Both the position numbers and the translations under genes were made by a program. A DNA stretch of 12,675 nucleotides. Origin: DTU015 sp964641455 (GTDB taxonomy: Bacteria; Bacillota; Sulfobacillia; Fermentithermobacillales; Fermentithermobacillaceae). The DNA lies in contig CAZXLH010000051.1 in the NCBI GenBank assembly GCA_964641455.1, positions 1-12,675 of the forward strand, in the 5' to 3' direction. Positions 1 to 6,367 of this stretch are shown here, in pieces; the first letter of the stretch is position 1, and every line of letters begins with the position of its first letter. Below the pieces are notes generated by a model, which did not search any database, was not told the DNA's origin, and saw only the letters and a program-made list of their open reading frames with translations.

Positions 1-2
1 TG

Positions 3-27
3 AAAAAGTCAATCAGTCCGACTTTTT
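3..27. terminator. Terminator-like hairpin at left edge
   Basis: An 8-bp perfect inverted repeat (AAAAAGTC at 3-10, GACTTTTT at 20-27) encloses a 9-nt loop. The A-run and T-run flanks let it act as a weak intrinsic terminator in either direction. A TGA at 1-3 could be the stop of a gene lying outside the window, but this cannot be tested here. Only three G/C pairs sit in the stem, so it is weak by terminator standards. Confidence 0.35.
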
Positions 28-54
28 ACTGTCCGCTTAGGCTTGACCAGATCA

Positions 55-300
55 CTGTATAGATTCCATACAGGTTCGGCTGAAAGCTGTATGGTTTTCA
101 AGCAGTTGTACAGAAAAGCTACAGCTTTTGAGAAAGCTGCCTAATTTTCATGCAGGTTTCCAGAAAGCTGTATAGATTCCATACAGGTTCGGCTGAAAGC
201 TGTATGGTTTTCAAGCAGTTGTACAGAAAAGCTACAGCTTTTGAGAAAGCTGCCTAATTTTCATGCAGGTTTCCAGAAAGCTGTATAGATTCCATACAGG
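55..300. repeat. 113-bp tandem repeat, 2.2 exact copies, with internal subunits
   Basis: Bases 55-167 and 168-280 are identical by direct reading, and 281-300 starts a third copy before the match ends. Each unit is itself a series of diverged subunits. The hexamer AAAGCT occurs at 83, 115, 133, 164, 196, 228, 246 and 277, and again at 309 outside the exact repeat, giving spacings of 32, 18, 31, 32, 32, 18, 31 and 32 bp. Several subunits can fold: CTGTAT-N7-ATACAG (55-73 and its copies), AAAAGCT-AC-AGCTTTT (114-129), and GAAAGCTGC-N11-GCAGGTTTC (one mismatch, 132-160). No long reading frame covers the array. Its function is unknown. It could be a protein-binding array, a hairpin-rich RNA or a REP-like element. 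The exact identity of the copies suggests a recent duplication. Confidence 0.9.
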
Positions 301-374
301 CCCCGACAAAAGCTGGAAAAGGTGTTTTTGGGCAGCTGACTAAGCAGTATATGCCATACCTCTATGGTCCACAT

Positions 375-407
375 TTGACTAAATCACGTTTTGATCGACA
401 CTATAAT
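375..407 (+). promoter_or_regulatory. Candidate promoter for the 192-residue protein gene
   Basis: A perfect TATAAT (402-407) lies 38 bp before the start codon at 446. The best -35-like hexamer, TTGACT at 375-380, is 21 bp upstream, longer than the usual 16-18 bp, so the -10 is the better-supported half. An alternative pair, TCGACA (395-400) with TACAAT (420-425), has a 19-bp spacer. Confidence 0.35.
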
Positions 408-445
408 TACTCAGTGAGGTACAATAAACATGAGGTGGCATCAAA

Positions 446-1024
446 TTGATATCACGAGAAAAGAAGCTTGAAGCAATATATAATTTTAGTCTCATGGTAA
501 TCAAAAATCCATTGCTAAGCTATTTGCTGGGGTTTCTGGTAGGACAGGTTGACCGTGTTCACTTTGTTCAGGAACTGACAGGAGCCGATGTAGCCGTTAG
601 ATTATGTATAAGACGAAGTGCGCTTTGGCCCAATGAACCTTTTAAAGCAACCATAAGGGGTGTTTCCATACCGAGCCCATTGACTTTTGTGCGAACAGTA
701 AGCGGTGACCAATCCCAAATTTGCGTTATGTTCGACTTTGACAATGCTGAAGAATCACCATGGTATCAGGAAGTGCTGCTGCCAAATGCTTCATATGTAA
801 AAGATGCCGTTGAAGCCGCTCGTGAGGAGTCGGCCAGATTGAAGCGAGAGATGGACAGGACCTTGGACATCTACAGAGAGTGCAAAACCATGCTAGGCAG
901 AAGTTCACCGGAAAGGCAAAAGCAAATTGAGTTCTATATTGGACTTGCCGAAGAACAGTTAAAAGGATTAAGCGATGAATTAGAAGCGTTAAACAGAAAA
1001 ATGGAGCAACTAAGTGAATCCTAA
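446..1024 (+). CDS. Coiled-coil protein with possible YpiB/UPF0302-like N-terminal domain
   Basis: A 192-residue soluble protein with no signal peptide. The start is TTG at 446, supported by GAGGTGG at 432-438 with about 7 nt spacing. Residues 1-117 look globular: a helical start, a hydrophobic LLSYLLGFLV stretch, VHFV at 38-41, and a beta-rich part ending in VLLPNASYV at 110-118. Residues 118-150 and 156-192 are rich in Glu, Lys, Arg and Leu with heptad-like spacing and should form a coiled coil or helical hairpin. The order of features in the first half (LL-x-YL, then VHFV, then a PF motif, then a Y-x-x-VL strand) resembles my recollection of Bacillus YpiB (UPF0302 N-terminal domain), but similarity is weak and the C-terminus is not an obvious IDEAL domain. 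The function is not known. The gene stands alone between the repeat array and convergent cobO. Confidence 0.8.
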   Translation: MISREKKLEAIYNFSLMVIKNPLLSYLLGFLVGQVDRVHFVQELTGADVAVRLCIRRSALWPNEPFKATIRGVSIPSPLTFVRTVSGDQSQICVMFDFDNAEESPWYQEVLLPNASYVKDAVEAAREESARLKREMDRTLDIYRECKTMLGRSSPERQKQIEFYIGLAEEQLKGLSDELEALNRKMEQLSES

Positions 1025-1100
1025 AGTCAGGCAAAGAGCTATTATCCAATCCAGAACAGGCGTCAAGGAAACAAGTCTATGCGGTATGGTGGATCGGTAA
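1014..1100 (+). CDS. Possible 28-residue overlapping small ORF
   Basis: A GTG at 1014 overlaps the last codons of the preceding gene in another frame and runs to TAA at 1098-1100, giving a basic 28-residue peptide (VNPKVRQRAIIQSRTGVKET then SLCGMVDR). GGAG at 1003-1006 lies 7 nt upstream, which would allow translational coupling. No family is recognised. It may be chance or the remnant of a longer gene. Confidence 0.15.
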   Translation: MNPKVRQRAIIQSRTGVKETSLCGMVDR

Positions 1101-1121
1101 GTAACATAAACCCTTTGCAGA

Positions 1122-1153
1122 CTGCTGTATCTTCAAACTGCTATATCTTCAAA
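1122..1153. repeat. 16-bp tandem duplication, two copies
   Basis: CTGCTGTATCTTCAAA (1122-1137) is followed directly by CTGCTATATCTTCAAA (1138-1153), with one mismatch. It lies in the non-coding gap between the convergent 192-residue gene and cobO. No hairpin is evident. Confidence 0.75.
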
Positions 1154-1189
1154 CGGCAAACTTTAGGCCGGCCATCGCTTTACACAGAA

Positions 1190-1726
1190 TCAAAACTCTA
1201 TACCTTTCCTTGCCCCTATCCCCTCTGCATAATGATGTTTGATCTCCTTTACTTCAGATACCATGTCTGCAAATTCCAAAATTCTGTCCGGGCAATATCG
1301 CCCGGTTAGAATTATGTCAAGTTCTTCAGGTTTATCAGCCAAAAGTTCTATAACCTGATCTACCGATACCAAACCGCAAGCCATAGCCACACAAATCTCA
1401 TCAAGCACCAAAAGCCCATATCCTTGAGATTGAGCTGCTTGTTTTGCTCTCTCAATTGCTTTTTGAGCCATGTCTACATCTATTGAATCAGGATTTGGAA
1501 GATTGACAAACTCGTCCCTTCCCCACTGTTCTAATTCGAGAAGCGGCAAAAATTTCTCAGCTGCAATCTTTTCACCGTAAACATTACCTTCGCCTTTCAT
1601 AAATTGCAGGAAGAGAACCTTTCTGCCCCATCCTACTTGCCGCAGGGCTAACCCTAAAGCGGCAGTTGTTTTACCTTTGCCATCACCTGTATAAACCATT
1701 ACTAAACCTTTGACTGCATCTGACAT
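1190..1726 (-). CDS. cobO: Cob(I)yrinic acid a,c-diamide adenosyltransferase (CobO/BtuR family)
   Basis: A 178-residue cytosolic enzyme that transfers the adenosyl group of ATP to cob(I)alamin or cobyrinic acid diamide to form the coenzyme B12 (adenosylcobamide) Co-C bond. The P-loop GDGKGKTT is at residues 14-21, preceded by the family-typical KGLVMVYT. The hallmark C-terminus KHHYAEGIGARKGIEF is complete, and length matches the CobO/CobA/BtuR family (about 170-200). The ATG at 1726 was chosen because GGAGGT (1741-1736 on this strand) lies 9 nt upstream. The frame is open up to 1789, but no ribosome binding site supports a longer form. No other cobalamin gene is in the window and I see no cobalamin riboswitch in the short leader, so it is an isolated salvage or corrinoid-activation gene. 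It diverges from ftsK. Confidence 0.93.
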   Translation of the reverse strand: MSDAVKGLVMVYTGDGKGKTTAALGLALRQVGWGRKVLFLQFMKGEGNVYGEKIAAEKFLPLLELEQWGRDEFVNLPNPDSIDVDMAQKAIERAKQAAQSQGYGLLVLDEICVAMACGLVSVDQVIELLADKPEELDIILTGRYCPDRILEFADMVSEVKEIKHHYAEGIGARKGIEF

Positions 1727-1787
1727 GCGGCATGCACCTCCAGCTAAGTTCAATTTCTGTATACTGAGAGCAATGTCCTTTATTAGC

Positions 1788-1816
1788 ATTTGATAATTGC
1801 CACTTGTGGCTGTAAA
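1788..1816 (-). promoter_or_regulatory. Candidate cobO promoter
   Basis: On the minus strand, TTTACA (1816-1811; 5/6 to the sigma-A -35) is separated by exactly 17 bp from TCAAAT (1793-1788; 4/6 to the -10). The inverted repeat GCCAC-TT-GTGGC (1799-1810) lies in the spacer. It overlaps almost exactly a plus-strand promoter candidate for ftsK. Confidence 0.35.
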
Positions 1817-1818
1817 CT
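1790..1818 (+). promoter_or_regulatory. Candidate ftsK promoter
   Basis: TTGATA (1790-1795; 5/6) is followed by a 17-bp spacer and TAAACT (1813-1818; 4/6). This leaves a leader of about 138 nt before the ftsK start at 1963. The leader also carries an AAGGAG-like stretch near 1870 with no well-placed ATG/GTG/TTG start after it, and nothing recognisable as a riboswitch. Confidence 0.38.
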
Positions 1819-1962
1819 AAGAATGCATAACATACCTTAACGCTTTCAGGCTGTTTTGGCCTCTAAAAGAAGGAGTTTCTGCAGCCCACTCGAATTTTGG
1901 ACTTGAACAGGGTGCCATGTAATACGAGAACATTATTGAGAAGGTTTTCTGGAGGGTTATTA

Positions 1963-4326
1963 TTGGCAAGAAGACAAAGAGCAAAAACTGGTGGAAAAAA
2001 TAAGCCTGAGGAATTAAAACCTACAAGGTGGCCGTGGATAACCACTCTCATTTTGGGCATCTTTTTTGTCACAGCACTTGGAGTATCAACTTCCAAACCT
2101 ACAGGGCACGGGTGGGCGCTTACGTTTACCCTTTGGATGGCAAGAATGATTGCATCAATTGCAGGCGACCTGGCAATGTGCCTATGCTTTCTTATTGTAC
2201 TTACCTCCCTTGTGAAGATTACCAAGCCTGCAACCCCTCTTTCCAAACCTGTTTGGGGGCTTTGGACCCTCCTTCTGCTGGCAACAGCTCTTTGGCACGA
2301 TATCAAAGTTCCATGGGGTAACACTTTCGCAATGGCCAAAATGGGCGCCGGCGGAGGCCTTGTCGGAGCGGCTTTGGACTGGTTCTTACGCGTATCTTTA
2401 GGCCGCTTTGGCGCCATCCTAGTCATTTGCCTGGGGATTTGGATCGGGCTCTGCTTACTGCTAAACAAATCATGGTACACTCCATTTAGCTTATTGTGGA
2501 TGTTGTGTCTGACTGTTTGGCAGAAAATACAATCATGGTTTGCCGACCTCTTTAGGGCTCAGGGCCCACCTGAAGAAGACATTGAATATGAAGCTTTGGA
2601 AAGTTTAGGAGCACAAGAACACGACAACCAAATTGAAACAGTACCTGAAGCGCAACCAACCAGCCAGTTTTCTGCAACAGTTACAGAACTTCGTGAGCGG
2701 TTATCTAAGGACTCATCTCAGGAAAGCATTGCTCAAACCGATTCAACTGACAAGCCGGCAGGTGACAACCTATCTTTTACCCAGCAGATGACCCAACCTC
2801 CCCTGAGTGAAGATATATTTTACGAATTACCGCCTCTTGGCATACTTGAAAAATCTCAGCCTAGAAAGCGCACCGGCCGCTCTCAATTGCTTCAGGAAAG
2901 GGCAAGAATAATTGAGAAAACCTTGCTATCCTTTGGAGTGGCAGGTAAGGTTGTTGACGTGGCAAGAGGGCCTGTAGCCACTCGTTTTGAACTACAACCC
3001 GGACCCGGAGTGAAGGTATCCAGTATAGTAAACCTATCACAAGACCTGGCCCTTGCATTGGCAGCGCAAGACGTCAGGATCGAAGCACCTATCCCTGGCA
3101 AGTCAGCAGTAGGAATCGAAGTGCCTAACAGAGATGTGTCCATAGTCCACATTAGAGACGTATTTGAATCAAGGCAATTTAGAGGTAACCCTTCCACACT
3201 TACTGTTGCTCTTGGCAAGGATATTTCAGGCAGGCCTGTTGTAACCAACCTGGACAAGTGTGTTCATTTGCTCATTGCCGGAGCTACCGGCACCGGCAAG
3301 AGTGTATGCATAAATTCAATAATCGCCAGCATTTTGTTTAAGGCCCGTCCGGACCAGGTAAAACTCTTGCTTATTGATCCCAAACGCGTAGAGCTTGCTG
3401 CGTGGTCTAATATACCTCACTTAATCGCGCCGGTGGTAACCGATCCGAAAAAAGCTGCGTCTGCCTTAAGATGGGCTATCAAAGAAATGGAATCAAGATA
3501 CGAGAAATTCACTAAAGTAGGCACCAGAGATGTAGAAAGGTACAACGAAATAGCCACGCCTCCCGGAAGCACTAAACCTGCTCTTCCATATGTGGTTATC
3601 ATAATCGATGAGTTATCAGACTTAATGGTAGTGGCTCCTGCTGAAGTGGAAGATGCAATTTTCCGGCTTGCACAAATGGCCAGAGCAGCCGGCATCCACT
3701 TGGTTGTTGCAACCCAACGCCCATCTGTAGATGTAATCACAGGGACCATCAAAGCCAACATTCCTTCCAGAATCGCTTTTGCGGTGTCATCTCAGATTGA
3801 CTCAAGAACCATTCTGGATATGGCCGGAGCAGAGAAACTCTTGGGCCGTGGAGACATGCTATTCTTCCCTGTAGGAGCGGTCAAGCCGTTGCGAGCCCAA
3901 GGTTCCTATCTTTCTGAACGTGAAATAGATGAGATTGTGTCCTTTACTTCCAACCAGGCAAAACCTCAGTTTGCCCCGGGAGTTCTTTCTGAGCCGGTAT
4001 CCACGCCTAAGATACCTCAAGTTCAAGACGATCCGTTATTTCCGCAAGCCGTTCGCATTGTTATTGAAGCCAAACAGGCATCAGTGTCACTGCTTCAAAG
4101 AAGGCTTCCGATTGGATATTCGCGAGCGGCCAGGCTAATCGATGCCATGGAACTTAAGGGATACATAGGCCCCTATGAAGGCTCAAAACCAAGGGAAGTT
4201 AAGATAACCATAAGCGAATATCTGCGTTTGTTTGGAAACCAAGGCGAAACCCAACAGCCTGGCCCTGAAACCAACACAAATGCACCAGGCCGCGACAGTA
4301 ACATTCAACAAAGTGACAGAGATTAG
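1963..4326 (+). CDS. ftsK: DNA translocase FtsK/SpoIIIE
   Basis: A 787-residue membrane-anchored, ATP-driven double-stranded DNA pump that clears or segregates chromosomes at the division or sporulation septum. The N-terminal third (about residues 20-190) holds about four hydrophobic membrane segments, followed by an acidic, Gln-rich linker to about residue 280. The motor follows: the alpha part with LARGP-type VARGPVATRFEL, then the RecA-like beta part with Walker A GATGTGKS at 440-447, LLLIDPKRVEL, and Walker B VVIIIDELSDL (Asp549-Glu550), then ATQRPSVDVITG. The C-terminal winged-helix gamma domain begins near 689 (DDPLFPQA) and includes RRLPIGYSRAARLID, which in the family reads KOPS/SRS sites. 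The TTG at 1963 was chosen because GGAGGG (1951-1956) is 6 nt upstream and the product begins MARRQRAK; the frame is open further up (TTG at 1897) without a good ribosome binding site. Only one such gene is in view, so FtsK cannot be separated from SpoIIIE by role. It converges on the subtilase gene with a 23-bp gap. Confidence 0.95.
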   Translation: MARRQRAKTGGKNKPEELKPTRWPWITTLILGIFFVTALGVSTSKPTGHGWALTFTLWMARMIASIAGDLAMCLCFLIVLTSLVKITKPATPLSKPVWGLWTLLLLATALWHDIKVPWGNTFAMAKMGAGGGLVGAALDWFLRVSLGRFGAILVICLGIWIGLCLLLNKSWYTPFSLLWMLCLTVWQKIQSWFADLFRAQGPPEEDIEYEALESLGAQEHDNQIETVPEAQPTSQFSATVTELRERLSKDSSQESIAQTDSTDKPAGDNLSFTQQMTQPPLSEDIFYELPPLGILEKSQPRKRTGRSQLLQERARIIEKTLLSFGVAGKVVDVARGPVATRFELQPGPGVKVSSIVNLSQDLALALAAQDVRIEAPIPGKSAVGIEVPNRDVSIVHIRDVFESRQFRGNPSTLTVALGKDISGRPVVTNLDKCVHLLIAGATGTGKSVCINSIIASILFKARPDQVKLLLIDPKRVELAAWSNIPHLIAPVVTDPKKAASALRWAIKEMESRYEKFTKVGTRDVERYNEIATPPGSTKPALPYVVIIIDELSDLMVVAPAEVEDAIFRLAQMARAAGIHLVVATQRPSVDVITGTIKANIPSRIAFAVSSQIDSRTILDMAGAEKLLGRGDMLFFPVGAVKPLRAQGSYLSEREIDEIVSFTSNQAKPQFAPGVLSEPVSTPKIPQVQDDPLFPQAVRIVIEAKQASVSLLQRRLPIGYSRAARLIDAMELKGYIGPYEGSKPREVKITISEYLRLFGNQGETQQPGPETNTNAPGRDSNIQQSDRD

Positions 4327-4344
4327 CCTTAGCCTAACGAGCGC

Positions 4345-4359
4345 GGGCCTTATAGGCCC
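4345..4359. terminator. Hairpin between convergent genes
   Basis: GGGCCT-TAT-AGGCCC is a perfect 6-bp G/C-rich stem with a 3-nt loop, 18 bp after the ftsK stop and overlapping the stop codon of the convergent subtilase gene (4350-4352). There is no U-run on either side, so it is at best an imperfect bidirectional terminator or a 3'-end stabiliser. Confidence 0.35.
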
Positions 4360-5666
4360 ATGAGCTCATAAATGAACTCGGTTGGATTAACAAGCCTGGC
4401 ATCTCCTTCAAAGGGTGTGCCGGTATCCCACAAGAGATCAAATATCCCTTGCTCTGTTGCATCGGGACGCACTTGAAAGCCAAGTGCGATTAGCCCGGCA
4501 AGATAGCCTGTCGACCAACTGAGCCCACCCGATCCATAATAGGTATACTCATCGGCACCTGTCGAATTGGGAACTGTAATGTAATCTACCGGCACAGCCA
4601 AAACCTCAACTGAATCAGCAAGGTTCATGGCTAACCATTCTTCAAAATCAATATGTTCCCGGTACATATAAGCAATGTATAAAAAAGTGTTAATTGCCTC
4701 TGCTTGAAGCGAATCCAAAGACTTTTCCCGGGTTAAAAGGCCGGCCAATATAGTCTTGGCATCATCCCATGATCTTGGATTCTGTGATTGCAGCATTTGG
4801 GCAACTTCTCGCTTAACTTGAGTCCAAGTCCAGACTTCATAGTTTGCAGGACTATCCCTGTCTTTTTCAGGCGGGCATCCGGCACCGGTAAGGGACAGCC
4901 CTGGCATACCCGGATATATAACAACAATTCCTTCTTGCCTGGCTTTATCTATTGCATTATTCAAATCCCTTGCGCCACTTGAATTTGAGGCAATATCTAC
5001 CGGGTCTACTCCTTGGCCAATCACCGCTATGCGAATTTGCTGCTGCTCTGGCAAAGCCTTCTGAAATTCAAGCATTTTTTCTATACCCTCGGTGTATCGC
5101 ACGTACAGCTCAGTATCATCAGGAACTGCAAAATAATATAGATTAGCTTCAGGAGCCACACCGTATCGGCCTGCAAGCAACCCCGCAACTGCCGCTCCCC
5201 GGAAATGAAACCGGCCTATGTTAGGATGGCCAGGCAATACCTCTATGTAGCGGAAGTTAGGACCAAAGGCCTCATGACCACTCAAGATCGGTTTATCTAT
5301 TACGGCCACTGAAACCCCTAGCCCTGTTATTCCTTTTTGTGCAAGAGAAGACAGGCTTAAGCCTAAATGCTTACCTTGCTCGAGAATCCGGCCTGGAAGT
5401 TGAGCTTCTGGCATTTTGTCACCATCTGGCCACTTAGTCCCGGTATCAAAAGTGAATGTGTGAAATATGCTCGACTCATCCTTGAAGCTAATCATTGAAA
5501 CATCTGCTCCTCTTAGGTCGAGAAAACGGTTAGAGCCAATAACAGGTGCAGGGATATCTGCAAAACCACCGTCCTCATTGGGGCCATGCCCAGCGTACAT
5601 AAAAATACCAACCAAGGAGCCAAGCACCATGGCTGCGACAAGCAACACAATTACTAGTTTCTTCAA
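4350..5666 (-). CDS. Membrane-anchored subtilisin-fold protein, probably inactive (pseudo-subtilase)
   Basis: A 438-residue protein with an N-terminal membrane anchor or uncleaved signal (MKKLVIVLLVAAMVLGSLVG) followed by an S8-type domain, likely outside the membrane. The Asp motif is present (VSVAVIDKP, Asp124). The His motif, normally HGTHVAG, reads RGAAVAG at 156-162, so the catalytic His is replaced by Arg156 and the second His by Ala. The oxyanion Asn of the usual AAGNEG is replaced by Met in YPGMPG (Met254). The Ser motif, normally GTSMASPHVAG, is GLSWSTGYLAG with Ser383 kept. Asp and Ser remain but His and Asn do not, so normal subtilisin catalysis is unlikely. His154 lies two residues before Arg156 and could conceivably substitute. 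The stretch between the Asn and Ser motifs is about 130 residues, longer than usual, and helical-looking. The TTG at 5666 was chosen because AAGGGGGT is 6 nt upstream; a longer frame to 5711 lacks such a site. Roles known for other inactive subtilases, such as clostridial CspC/CspA in spore germination, are only an analogy. Confidence 0.8.
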   Translation of the reverse strand: MKKLVIVLLVAAMVLGSLVGIFMYAGHGPNEDGGFADIPAPVIGSNRFLDLRGADVSMISFKDESSIFHTFTFDTGTKWPDGDKMPEAQLPGRILEQGKHLGLSLSSLAQKGITGLGVSVAVIDKPILSGHEAFGPNFRYIEVLPGHPNIGRFHFRGAAVAGLLAGRYGVAPEANLYYFAVPDDTELYVRYTEGIEKMLEFQKALPEQQQIRIAVIGQGVDPVDIASNSSGARDLNNAIDKARQEGIVVIYPGMPGLSLTGAGCPPEKDRDSPANYEVWTWTQVKREVAQMLQSQNPRSWDDAKTILAGLLTREKSLDSLQAEAINTFLYIAYMYREHIDFEEWLAMNLADSVEVLAVPVDYITVPNSTGADEYTYYGSGGLSWSTGYLAGLIALGFQVRPDATEQGIFDLLWDTGTPFEGDARLVNPTEFIYELMGL

Positions 5667-5802
5667 GGATATACCCCCTTGAGGCAGTATAGCATTGTTT
5701 GTGTTGATCATGAACGCCTACAAGAGATCGTATAAATTTGAAGGTTCAACTGAAAACAGCAATACAACATATATTGAACAGGTAATGCAAAGGTTATACC
5801 CG

Positions 5803-6252
5803 TTACCGGGAATCAGAATGTCTAAACCATCTGAACCGTCTACGCCGGTGCCACCTATACCGGGAACTGCCGTAACTTCCTTGTATGTCTACCGGGGTTC
5901 CCAGAACCACAAGAGGATAGATAGTCTCTACATCAACATTGTGCATCCTAATACATCCATTGGAAACATAGTGGCCAATGCTCCAGGGAGCATTTGTCCC
6001 GTGAATGCCGTATACTCCCCAAGGAACATCTAATCCCATCCAACGAGACCCTAAGACCTCCCACCAAGGATTTGGGTCTTTCTCTGCTACATGCCAATTT
6101 CCGGCAGGAGTTGGCGTAGAAGGTTTCCCTAATGCCAATGGGTACGGGCCGTAAACCCGCCCCGAATAGTAAAATGTAAGCAGCCTGGACGGTATGTCAA
6201 TTACTATTCTCCCTAAGTTAGGAGCATATGACCAAGTTTGCGGACGATACAT
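5803..6252 (-). CDS. L,D-transpeptidase (YkuD/ErfK domain)
   Basis: A 149-residue YkuD-fold enzyme. The family forms 3-3 peptidoglycan cross-links, or attaches groups to them, through a catalytic Cys. The active-site block is clear: GIHGTN (His84), then HYVSNGCIRM with His94, Cys100 and Arg102. It is preceded by the typical GKPSTPTPAGNW and ends with LGTPVDI. There is no signal peptide and no LysM domain, as in other short YkuD proteins whose export route is unclear. The start at 6252 has GGGGGA upstream (5-6 nt); an ATG four codons earlier (6264) has a poorer site. After LGTPVDI the tail is oddly basic and aromatic (RYRWHRRRRFRWFR), while the +1 frame reads a glycine-rich linker, so a frameshift near 5888-5860 is possible. 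It lies 115 bp downstream of uppP on the same strand, a shared cell-wall context. Confidence 0.9.
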   Translation of the reverse strand: MYRPQTWSYAPNLGRIVIDIPSRLLTFYYSGRVYGPYPLALGKPSTPTPAGNWHVAEKDPNPWWEVLGSRWMGLDVPWGVYGIHGTNAPWSIGHYVSNGCIRMHNVDVETIYPLVVLGTPVDIQGSYGSSRYRWHRRRRFRWFRHSDSR

Positions 6253-6367
6253 TTCTTCCCCCATATAAGTGCCCTGAGAAGGTGCACAGTTTCTTATCTC
6301 TCTATGCTATGCCAAAGCAATTTATGAGGTGTAACAAAGTTCAGAGCAAAAATCTTGAAGCCGGAAA

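Noticed and set aside
55..300. CRISPR array
   Set aside because: The whole 113-bp unit is repeated exactly, so there are no distinct spacers between short repeats, there are only 2.2 copies, and no cas gene is nearby.
1079..1309. 76-residue plus-strand ORF
   Set aside because: Its second half is antisense to the conserved C-terminus of cobO and it has no ribosome binding site.
1727..1962. Cobalamin riboswitch upstream of cobO
   Set aside because: The cobO leader is too short and lacks a recognisable B12-box sequence or the expected multi-stem structure.
1863..2480. 205-residue minus-strand ORF
   Set aside because: It is antisense to the N-terminal membrane region of ftsK, with basic, Pro-rich composition and no recognisable family.
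5799..5810. CCCG-TTAC-CGGG as terminator of the L,D-transpeptidase gene
   Set aside because: The stem is only 4 bp, overlaps the stop codon and is not followed by a U-run on the minus strand.
5695..6033. 112-residue plus-strand ORF with Pro-rich segment
   Set aside because: It is antisense to the L,D-transpeptidase; its SKPSEPSTPVPPIPG stretch is the complement of the glycine-rich alternative frame rather than evidence of a plus-strand gene.
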